DNA of 64,000 nt. It comes from JADJEK01 sp052034255. GTDB taxonomy: Bacteria; Planctomycetota; B15-G4; JADJEK01. Location of the stretch: positions 1 through 64,000 of the forward strand of contig JBPOIU010000006.1 of assembly GCA_052034255.1 (NCBI GenBank), written 5' to 3'. This document shows, in pieces, positions 8,555 through 15,939 of this stretch. Below the pieces are notes generated by a model, which saw only the letters and a list, made by a program, of their open reading frames with translations, ran no database searches and was not told where the DNA came from. Positions within the stretch are counted from its first letter, which is position 1. Each line of letters starts with the position of its first letter. Position numbers and translations under genes: made by a program.

Positions 8555-9963
8555 CGCTTCGGCTGGAACATGTGGATCGCGTGCCCCATCGCCGCTTCCG
8601 CCGCTTCCATGATCGTCTCGGGCAGCGTCGGATGGGCATGGATCGTCAACGCGAGGTCTTCGAGCGTGGCACCCATCTCGATCGCGAGGCCGCCCTCGGC
8701 GATGATCTCGGACGCCTCGGGTCCGACGATGTGGACGCCGAGCACGACGCCGGTCTTCTTGTCGGCGACCACCTTCGTGAAGCCCTCGGCCTCACCGAGC
8801 GACAACGCGCGGCCGGACGCCCCCATCGGGAACTTGCCGACAAGGACTTCGATGCCCTTCGCGGCGCAGTCGTCCTCGGTCAGGCCGACCGAGCCGATCT
8901 CCGGGTCCGTGAACACCACCGCCGGCACGCACTTCCAATCGCGGAAGCGCTTCTTCCCGGCGATGACTTCGGCCGCGACGATGCCTTCGTAGCTCGCCTT
9001 GTGGGCCAGCATCGGCTGGCCGGCGACGTCGCCGATCGCGTAGATGCCCTTGACCGCGGTCTTCATCTGGTCGTCGGTGACGATGAAGCCCTTCGGATCG
9101 ATCTTCACACCGATCGCTTCGAGCCCGAGATTCGCGGAGTTCGGCCGCCGGCCGATCGTCGCCAGCACGACGTCACACTCGATCGTGGACTTCGTGCCGC
9201 CCTTGCCTTCGACGTGGACGACACAGCCGTTCGCCTTCTTCTCGAGCCCGATCGCTTTCGTCTCGAGCATCACGTTGACGTTGCGCTTCTTCAGCTTGGT
9301 GTGGACCACGCGCGCGCAGTCTTTCTCGATGCCGGTCAGGATCGTCGGCATGAGCTCGACCACCGTGACTTCGGAACCGAGCTTGCGCCACATCGTCCCG
9401 ATCTCGAGACCGATGTACCCGCCGCCGAGCACGACCACCCGCTTCGGCAGCGTCTTGCACGCGAGCGCCTCGGTCGAGCCCATCACGAGCTTGCCGTCGA
9501 TCTCGAAGCCCTTCAGTTGGATCGGCGACGAACCGGTCGCGATCACGCACTCCTCGAACACCAGCGTGTCGGTCCCCGTGCTCGACTTGACCTCGAGCGA
9601 GTTTTGCGACTTGAACGTCGCGGTCCCCATGACCGTTTCGATCTTGTGGGCCTTGAACAGCTGACCGATGCCGCCGGTGAGCTTCGACACCACGCCGGCC
9701 TTCCAATCGACCAGCTTGCCGAGGTCGACCTTGGCGCCACTGACTTCGATCCCCATCTCCGCCGCGTGCTGGATGCGGTCGTAGACGGTCGAACCGTGGA
9801 TCATGGCCTTCGACGGAATGCAGCCGACGTTCAGACACACGCCGCCGATGAACTCGCGCTCCACGACCGTGACCTTGCGGCCGAGCTGCGCGGCGCGGAT
9901 CGCCGCGACGTAACCGCCGGGACCGGCGCCGAGGACGAGGGTCTGCACGTTGCGAGTGGCCAT
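8551..9963 (-). CDS. lpdA: Dihydrolipoyl dehydrogenase (E3)
   Basis: 470 residues, full length. FAD site VLGAGPGGYVAAIRAAQLG (residues 10-28), redox-active disulfide GGVCLNVGCIPSK (Cys 43 and 48), NAD site VVVLGGGYIGLEIG near 180, second FAD motif YAIGDVAGQPMLAHKA near 315, and the active-site HAHPTLPE near 450. It reoxidises dihydrolipoyl E2 using NAD+. The gene follows the second E1alpha after 69 bases and overlaps lipB by 4, so it is the dedicated E3 of this 2-oxoacid dehydrogenase cluster, though E3 is often shared with other complexes. Confidence 0.97.
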   Translation of the reverse strand: MATRNVQTLVLGAGPGGYVAAIRAAQLGRKVTVVEREFIGGVCLNVGCIPSKAMIHGSTVYDRIQHAAEMGIEVSGAKVDLGKLVDWKAGVVSKLTGGIGQLFKAHKIETVMGTATFKSQNSLEVKSSTGTDTLVFEECVIATGSSPIQLKGFEIDGKLVMGSTEALACKTLPKRVVVLGGGYIGLEIGTMWRKLGSEVTVVELMPTILTGIEKDCARVVHTKLKKRNVNVMLETKAIGLEKKANGCVVHVEGKGGTKSTIECDVVLATIGRRPNSANLGLEAIGVKIDPKGFIVTDDQMKTAVKGIYAIGDVAGQPMLAHKASYEGIVAAEVIAGKKRFRDWKCVPAVVFTDPEIGSVGLTEDDCAAKGIEVLVGKFPMGASGRALSLGEAEGFTKVVADKKTGVVLGVHIVGPEASEIIAEGGLAIEMGATLEDLALTIHAHPTLPETIMEAAEAAMGHAIHMFQPKR

Positions 9964-10032
9964 GAGCTTCCTTCCGCGTTCAGCCGCGAATCGAAATCGG
10001 ATCGGGGCGCACCGTTGCCCGCGCTCGGCGCT

Positions 10033-11259
10033 TCACGCGCCGAGATCGTCCAAGGTGCGCTGCAGTTGTTCCTTCAAATGCGCTGGGACGTCCGCATAGA
10101 CGTCGTCGATCAAGGTCGCGGGAGCGACCGGCGGAGCCGCTTCCGCGGCCTTGATCGCCTGCGAGATCGCGGCCTGATGGTGCCCGTCGAGGTCGTCCTC
10201 TTGCGCCTTGCTCCACAGCTTGCGCGACTCGAGGTAGCGCCGGAAGCGTTGGATCGGGTCCTTCGCCTCCCACTCCTTCACGCACGCTTCGTCGCGATAG
10301 CGCGTCGGATCGTCGGACGACGAGTGGCCGAGCACGCGGAACGTCAGCAGTTCGAGGAAGGTCGGTCCGCCGCCGGCGCGTGCCTTGTCGACCGCGCGCT
10401 TGGTCGCGCTGTAGACCGCGAGCACGTCGTTGCCGTCGACGCGGACGCCCTCCATGCCGTAGGCGACCGCTTTGATCGCGATCGTGTTCGACACGGTCTG
10501 CTTCTCGAGCGGAACCGAGATCGCCCACTGGTTGTTCTGGCAGATGAACACGACCGGCGCCTTCAACACCGCGCCGAAGTTCATCGCGACGTGGAAGTCC
10601 GACGACGACGTCGCGCCATCGCCCATGTACCCGGCGGCGACGACATCATCGCCGCGCGTCTTCGCCGCGAGCGCGACACCGACGGCGTGCGGGATCTGCG
10701 TGCCGATCACGCTCGACATCGCGACGTAGTTGCCCTCTTTGAACGAGTAGTGGCACGGCATCTGCCGCCCCTTCACCCGATCGAGAGCATTGCCGATCGT
10801 CTGCGCGACGAGCTCCGTCAGCGAAAACCCGCGATACAGCGCGCAGCCGCCTTCGCGCAGCGCCGGCAGGATCCAGTCGCGATCCTCGAACGCGGCGCAC
10901 GACGCGATCGTCGCGCCTTCCTGACCGCGCGTCGGGCCCCAGAAGCCGATGCGGCCTTGGCGCTGCAGGATCAACATGCGGCCGTCCAGCGCACGGATCA
11001 GCGTCATCGCTCGATACATGCGCAGCAGCAACTCGGGCGCGAGCTTCGGGTCGCGGCCCGGCAATGCCGTGCCGTCGGCGCGCAGCACCGACCACGGAAC
11101 GTCTGCGTTCGACGCTCCGGCCTTGCGGGCGGGCGCCGGCGTCTTCGCCGCAGCGGCCGGCTTGCGCACCAGCGCGGCCTTGTGGCTCGGTTTCGCCTTC
11201 GGCTTCGATCGGGCGACGGGCTTCGCCTTCGCCTTCGACTTCGACTTCACGGGGGTCAC
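10033..11259 (-). CDS. 2-oxoacid dehydrogenase E1 alpha subunit, second copy
   Basis: 408 residues. ThDP/Mg site: GDGATSSSDFHVAMNFG through ICQNNQWAIS near residues 210-240 (GDG...NN). The regulatory loop LGHSSSDDPTRYR typical of branched-chain-type E1alpha is present. It differs from the other E1alpha (13730-14869) by a 45-residue N-terminal extension rich in Lys, Ala and Pro, which resembles a flexible or nucleic-acid-binding tail and has no counterpart in normal E1alpha. The start lies 7 bases after the E2 stop. All visible ThDP motifs are intact, so it looks functional. Two E1alpha genes and one E1beta in one operon is unusual; see the findings. Substrate (pyruvate or branched-chain 2-oxoacid) not resolved. 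Confidence 0.92.
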   Translation of the reverse strand: MTPVKSKSKAKAKPVARSKPKAKPSHKAALVRKPAAAAKTPAPARKAGASNADVPWSVLRADGTALPGRDPKLAPELLLRMYRAMTLIRALDGRMLILQRQGRIGFWGPTRGQEGATIASCAAFEDRDWILPALREGGCALYRGFSLTELVAQTIGNALDRVKGRQMPCHYSFKEGNYVAMSSVIGTQIPHAVGVALAAKTRGDDVVAAGYMGDGATSSSDFHVAMNFGAVLKAPVVFICQNNQWAISVPLEKQTVSNTIAIKAVAYGMEGVRVDGNDVLAVYSATKRAVDKARAGGGPTFLELLTFRVLGHSSSDDPTRYRDEACVKEWEAKDPIQRFRRYLESRKLWSKAQEDDLDGHHQAAISQAIKAAEAAPPVAPATLIDDVYADVPAHLKEQLQRTLDDLGA

Positions 11260-11266
11260 GCGCCGA

Positions 11267-12625
11267 TCACTCCAACAGCAGCAGGCGCGGGTCTTGCAGC
11301 AGCGCGACCACGCGGTTCATGAAGCGCGCGCCGTCCGCGCCGTCGACGACGCGGTGGTCGATCGAGATCGACAGCAACATCACGTCGCCGATCACGATCT
11401 GGTCGTTCTTCACGAGCGGCCGCTTGGCGATCTTGTGGATGCCCAGGATCGCGACTTCCGGGAAGTTGATGACGGGCGTCGCGAACAGGCCACCGATGTT
11501 GCCGGCGTTCGTGATCGTGAAGGTGCCGCCGCGCAGGTCGTCCAGCGCGAGCTTGCCCTCCCGGGCAGCCGTCGCGAGCCGATCGATCTCGCGTGCGAGG
11601 TCGAGGATCGAACGCTGGTCGACGTTCTTCACCACCGGAACGACGAGTCCGTCCTCCGTGTCGACCGCGATGCCGAAGTTGTAGACGTTGCGCACGACGA
11701 TCTCGCCGCGCTCTTCGTCGAGCGACGAGTTGAGCATCGGGAACTCGCGCAGGCCGGCGACGATCGCCTTCAGGACGAAGGGCAGATACGTCAGCTTCAC
11801 CCCGCGCTGCGCCGCACTCTCCTTCGCCTGCGCGCGGAACTTCACGAGGTCGGTGACCTCGACTTCCTCGACGTACGTGAAGTGCGCCGCCGTGCGCTTC
11901 GACAGCGCCATGTGCTCGGCGATCTTCTTGCGCAGGCCGCGCAGCGGAATGCGCGTCTCGGTCCCCGGCTGGCCGAGCGCGAGCGCCGGAGCCTTCGGTG
12001 CCGGTGGCGCCGAAGGAGCGCGTGGAGCGGCAGCAGCCGCGACCGGAGCCGGAGCTGCCGCGCGCGGCGCAGTGGCCGCGGGAGCCGCACCACTCGTCGC
12101 GCGCTGGACGTCGTCCCGCTGGACGCGACCACGCGGACCGGTGCCTTGCACCGTGCGCAGGTCGACACCGAGCTCACGCGCGAGCTTGCGCGTCGCCGGC
12201 GCCGCGAGGATCGGGCCGTCGTTGACGATCGGCGCCGGCTGCGCGACGGGAGCGGCAGCTGCCGGCGCAGGTGTCGGCGCCGCCGGCGCGCTCGGCGCCG
12301 GACGGGCCGCGGCAGGCGGAGTCGGCGCGGCAGCGGGTGCCGCCGCCGCGGCGGGCGCGGACGACTGGCCGTTGCCCGCACCGGACGCGCCCTGGTCGAT
12401 CTCGATGATCGTGGCGCCGACGAGCACCGTCGCGCCTTCGGCCGCGTTCAACTTCGCGACGCGGCCGGTGTACGGCGACGTGATCTCGACCGTCGCCTTG
12501 TCGGTCATGACCTCGGCGATCGGCTGGTCTTCCTTGACCGCATCGCCTTCCTTCACGAGCCAGCGGACGATCTCGCCCTCGTGGATGCCTTCACCGATGT
12601 CGGGGAGCTTGAATTCCTTGATCAC
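11267..12625 (-). CDS. Dihydrolipoamide acyltransferase (E2)
   Basis: 452 residues with a GTG start at 12625. One lipoyl domain (1-80) with the lipoylated lysine K43 in MTDKATVEI, an Ala/Pro linker (81-135), a peripheral subunit-binding domain (PILAAPATRKLARELGVD, about 138-173), a second Ala/Pro linker, and the catalytic acyltransferase domain ending with SISIDHRVVDGADG, where H424 and D428 form the HxxxDG site. It carries acyl groups from E1 to CoA and forms the structural core of the complex. A single lipoyl domain is typical of branched-chain and Gram-positive-type E2. Flanked by E1beta (49 bases) and the second E1alpha (7 bases). Confidence 0.95.
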   Translation of the reverse strand: MIKEFKLPDIGEGIHEGEIVRWLVKEGDAVKEDQPIAEVMTDKATVEITSPYTGRVAKLNAAEGATVLVGATIIEIDQGASGAGNGQSSAPAAAAAPAAAPTPPAAARPAPSAPAAPTPAPAAAAPVAQPAPIVNDGPILAAPATRKLARELGVDLRTVQGTGPRGRVQRDDVQRATSGAAPAATAPRAAAPAPVAAAAAPRAPSAPPAPKAPALALGQPGTETRIPLRGLRKKIAEHMALSKRTAAHFTYVEEVEVTDLVKFRAQAKESAAQRGVKLTYLPFVLKAIVAGLREFPMLNSSLDEERGEIVVRNVYNFGIAVDTEDGLVVPVVKNVDQRSILDLAREIDRLATAAREGKLALDDLRGGTFTITNAGNIGGLFATPVINFPEVAILGIHKIAKRPLVKNDQIVIGDVMLLSISIDHRVVDGADGARFMNRVVALLQDPRLLLLE

Positions 12626-12674
12626 GATGAACCCTCGTGCGTTGAGTGTGGAACCGACGTTTGGCGATCGCGCG

Positions 12675-13649
12675 TCAGAAGTTCACGGCGCGTTCGACGG
12701 CCGCGAGCACGCGCTTGGCGTCGGGCATGTAGACGTGTTCGAGCGAATACGGGAACGGCGTGTCGAAGCCCGCGACGCGCAGGATCGGCGCCTGCAGGTA
12801 CTCGATCGCCTTCTCGGCGACGATCGCGGAGATCTCGCCGCCGAACGAGCAGAAGCGCGGCGCTTCTTGGACGACGACCAACCGACCGGTCTTCGCGACC
12901 GAAGTCAGGATCGCCTCTTCGTCGAGCGGCAACAGCGTCCGCAGGTCGACGATCTCGACGTCCATGCCCTTCGCCGCGGCGTCCTCGGCGGCCTTCTCGC
13001 AGATCGACACCATGGCGCCGAACGTCACGATCGTGACGTCCTTGCCTTCGCGAGCGATGCGGGCCTTGCCGAGCGGCACTTCGAAGACGCCTTCGGGCAC
13101 GTCCTGCTTGGCGGAGCGGTAGATGCGCTTCGGCTCGAGGAACAGCACCGGATCCTCGTCGCGGATCGAGCTGATCAACAGGCCCTTCGCGTCGTACGGC
13201 GTCGACGGGACGACGACTTTCAGACCTGGCGTGTGGCAGAAGTACGCCTCGGGCGATTGCGAGTGGTAATGGCCACCGCGAATGCCGCCGCCGTACGGAG
13301 TGCGGATCACCATCGGGCAGGTGAACTCGCCGCCGGAGCGGTAGCGCATCTTCGCCGCCTCCGACACGATCTGGTCGAACGCGGGGAAGATGAAGTCGGC
13401 GAACTGGATCTCGGGGACCGGGCGCATGCCGTACAGGGCCATGCCGACGGCGACACCGATGATGCCCGATTCGGCGAGCGGCGTGTCGAAGCAGCGCTCC
13501 TCGCCGTAGGCCTTCGTCAGGCCCTCGGTGGCGCGGAATACGCCACCGTTGATGCCGACGTCTTCACCGAAGACGACCACGCGGTCGTCGTCCTGCATGA
13601 TGTCCTTCAGGCCTGAGTTCACGGCCTGAAGCAGGGTCATCGTGGTCAT
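12675..13649 (-). CDS. 2-oxoacid dehydrogenase E1 beta subunit
   Basis: 324 residues from the ATG at 13649; a longer open frame continues upstream but only mirrors the neighbouring E1alpha gene in another frame. Motifs: VVVFGEDVGINGGVF with the ThDP-activating Glu, ESGIIGVAVGMALYG, RTPYGGGIRGGHYHSQSPEA with the conserved His of the active-site loop, and the transketolase C-terminal domain (VTIVTFGAMV, VDLRTLLPLD). It pairs with E1alpha to form the alpha2beta2 decarboxylase. It is the only E1beta here and must serve one or both E1alpha subunits. Confidence 0.95.
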   Translation of the reverse strand: MTTMTLLQAVNSGLKDIMQDDDRVVVFGEDVGINGGVFRATEGLTKAYGEERCFDTPLAESGIIGVAVGMALYGMRPVPEIQFADFIFPAFDQIVSEAAKMRYRSGGEFTCPMVIRTPYGGGIRGGHYHSQSPEAYFCHTPGLKVVVPSTPYDAKGLLISSIRDEDPVLFLEPKRIYRSAKQDVPEGVFEVPLGKARIAREGKDVTIVTFGAMVSICEKAAEDAAAKGMDVEIVDLRTLLPLDEEAILTSVAKTGRLVVVQEAPRFCSFGGEISAIVAEKAIEYLQAPILRVAGFDTPFPYSLEHVYMPDAKRVLAAVERAVNF

Positions 13650-13729
13650 CGCGAGGATCCGTTCTTGACTGGCGTATGCGGGGACTTGCGGACGAATGGA
13701 CGGTCGAGGACGCGGCGGGTCGCGCGGCG

Positions 13730-14869
13730 TCAGAGCGGGAAGGCGGCGTTCTTGTCGATCTCGGCGCCGCCCTGGGCCTTCTCCAGTGCGAGCAGACGTT
13801 CCTGTTGTTCGACGAGGTGCGGCGGCATCGTCGCGTACACGTCGGTGAACAAGGTCGACGACGGCGGCAGCGGCACGGTCTCCGCGTGCTTGACCGCCGC
13901 GTTGACCTCGTCGATCGCCGAGTCGACGACGTCCTTCTCGAACGCCTCGCTCCACATGCCGGCGCTCTTCATGAACTTCTTCAAGCGCTCGATCGGGTCT
14001 TTCTTCTGCCAGGTCTCGAGCTGCTCGTTCGGGCGGTAGCGCGACGGATCGTCGGACGACGAGTGCGGACCGATGCGGAACGTCAACGCTTCGATCAAGG
14101 TCGGGCCTTCGCCCGCGAGCGCGCGCGCGCGCGCTTCGTTGGTCGCCTGCCACACTGCGAGGACGTCGTTGCCGTCGACGCGCACGCCGGGCATGCCGTA
14201 CGCCTTCGCCTTCACGGCGATCGTGTCCGACGCGGTCTGCTGGCCGAGCGGGCAGGAGATGGCCCACTGGTTGTTCGAGCACAGGAAGATCGTCGGCGCC
14301 TTGTAGACGGCCGCGAAGTTCAGACCGGTATGGAAGTCGTTCGACGACGTCGCACCGTCCCCGAAGTAGGTGATCGAGATCGCCTTCTCCTTGCGGATGC
14401 GCTGCGCCATCGCGGTGCCGACGGCCTGGACGATCTGCGTGCCGATCGGGCTCGAGACCGACACGTAGCGCTGCTTGCGGAACGCGTAGTGGACCGGCAT
14501 CTGACGGCCCTTCGTGACGTCCTCGGCGTTGCCGTAGAGTTGGTGGATCATCGCCTGGATGCTGACGCCGACTGCGAGCGCGGCGCCTGGCTCGCGATAC
14601 GACGGGTAGCACCAGTCCTTGTCCGACAGCGCGAACGCGGAACCGACCGCGCACGCCTCCTGGCCGATCGACGGCACGTAGAAGCCGATGCGGCCTTGGC
14701 GCTGCAGCTTCATCGCACGGTCGTCGAGCTGGCGGGTCTGGACCATCAGGCGGTACATGCGCTGCACCTTGGCCTGATCGAGACCCTTCGGCAGCGCGAC
14801 CTTCGCGGCCTTGCCCTTCGCCGACTTCGGCTCGAGGACGCACAGCAGTTCTTCGCTCATCGGGGTCAT
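13730..14869 (-). CDS. 2-oxoacid dehydrogenase E1 alpha subunit, first copy
   Basis: 379 residues; ThDP site YFGDGATSSNDFHTGLNF through LCSNNQWAIS, and the loop IGPHSSSDDPSRYR. It lacks the long basic extension of the second copy but has a short Lys-rich stretch near residue 20. The ATG overlaps the lipA stop as ATGA; an internal Met three codons later (14860) is an alternative start. The closest neighbour downstream is E1beta (80 bases), the normal alpha-beta order, so this is the more conventional partner of E1beta. Confidence 0.94.
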   Translation of the reverse strand: MTPMSEELLCVLEPKSAKGKAAKVALPKGLDQAKVQRMYRLMVQTRQLDDRAMKLQRQGRIGFYVPSIGQEACAVGSAFALSDKDWCYPSYREPGAALAVGVSIQAMIHQLYGNAEDVTKGRQMPVHYAFRKQRYVSVSSPIGTQIVQAVGTAMAQRIRKEKAISITYFGDGATSSNDFHTGLNFAAVYKAPTIFLCSNNQWAISCPLGQQTASDTIAVKAKAYGMPGVRVDGNDVLAVWQATNEARARALAGEGPTLIEALTFRIGPHSSSDDPSRYRPNEQLETWQKKDPIERLKKFMKSAGMWSEAFEKDVVDSAIDEVNAAVKHAETVPLPPSSTLFTDVYATMPPHLVEQQERLLALEKAQGGAEIDKNAAFPL

Positions 14870-15831
14870 CGGACGACGCTCTCCGCTTGTGTGCCGGCAG
14901 CGCGGGATTCGCCGCGCAGCATGCTCTCGATGAAGTGTTCGGCCGCTTTGTAGCTCGAACGGACCAGCGGTCCGGACGCGACGTAGCGGAATCCAAGTTC
15001 CATGCCGATCGAACGCAGGCGCTCGAACGTCGCCGGTTCGACGAACTCGACGACGGGCAGATGCAGCGGCGTCGGCCGCAGATATTGTCCGATGGTCAGG
15101 AAATCGACGGCCGCAGCGCGCAGGTCGCGCATCGACGCGATCAACTCGGCTTCGGTTTCGCCGAGCCCCACCATCAGAGACGATTTCGTCAAACGGCTCG
15201 GCGCGATGCGCTTGACCGCCGCCAGGACCTCGAGCGAAGTCGCATACGTCGCGCGGCGGTCGCGAGCGACCGAGGACAAGCGTTCGACGACCTCGAGATT
15301 GTGTGCGAACACGTCCGGCTCGCTGGCGAGCACGGTGCGCAACGAGGCTTCGTTGCCCTGGAAATCGCCGGTCAGGACTTCGATCCGGACGTTCGCGTCG
15401 TGCGCGCGGATCGCGCGCACGGTCGCCGCGTAGTGCGCCGCTCCGCCATCCGCCAGGTCATCGCGGTCGACGGTCGTCAGCACCACGTAGCGCAACTTCA
15501 GCGCGCCGACGGCGGCCGCGACCTTCTCCGGTTCCCCGGCGTCGACGACGCCCTTCGGATTCCCGGTCTTCACCGCGCAGAACGCGCAGGCCCGGGTGCA
15601 GGTATCGCCGAGCAACATGAAGGTGGCCGTGCCACCGCGCCAGCATTCGCCCAGGTTCGGGCAGCGGGCCTCTTCGCAAACCGTGTGCAGGCCCCGTTCG
15701 CGCAACGTCTCCTTGATGTGGACGTAGTTCTCGCCGCCGGGCGCCTGGACGCGAATCCAGGACGGCTTCTTGCCTTGCGGTTGATCGAGATTGGCGCGGC
15801 TTCGCACCAGGGTGCTCCGGGACGACGACAA
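14866..15831 (-). CDS. lipA: Lipoyl synthase
   Basis: 321 residues. Auxiliary cluster motif CEEARCPNLGEC (Cys 52, 57, 63), radical SAM motif CTRACAFC (Cys 78, 82, 85) and the C-terminal RSSYKA serine ligand all present. It inserts two sulfurs into octanoyl groups on lipoyl domains, completing what LipB starts. It is the first gene of the 2-oxoacid dehydrogenase operon and overlaps E1alpha by 4 bases, so lipoate synthesis is coupled to production of its own substrate protein. The 108 bases upstream (15832-15939) hold an imperfect inverted repeat at 15859-15884 but no clear promoter. Confidence 0.97.
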   Translation of the reverse strand: MSSSRSTLVRSRANLDQPQGKKPSWIRVQAPGGENYVHIKETLRERGLHTVCEEARCPNLGECWRGGTATFMLLGDTCTRACAFCAVKTGNPKGVVDAGEPEKVAAAVGALKLRYVVLTTVDRDDLADGGAAHYAATVRAIRAHDANVRIEVLTGDFQGNEASLRTVLASEPDVFAHNLEVVERLSSVARDRRATYATSLEVLAAVKRIAPSRLTKSSLMVGLGETEAELIASMRDLRAAAVDFLTIGQYLRPTPLHLPVVEFVEPATFERLRSIGMELGFRYVASGPLVRSSYKAAEHFIESMLRGESRAAGTQAESVVR

Positions 15832-15939
15832 GACCGGGGATTCAACCAGAACGGCGGCGGGGACTCCACCGGCAAGGACTCCCCACCGATGGGCACGATT
15901 TGTCGCAGGGGCGCACGCGGCGGGCGCCCGTGGACGCGT

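Noticed and set aside
8536..11322. 928-codon plus-strand frame opposite lpdA and the second E1alpha
   Set aside because: High-GC antisense frame; the minus strand encodes unmistakable enzymes with complete motifs over the same bases.
15859..15884. Imperfect inverted repeat between lipA and the sulfatase-like gene
   Set aside because: 8 of 9 pairs but no T-tract on either strand; not convincing as a terminator or regulatory element.
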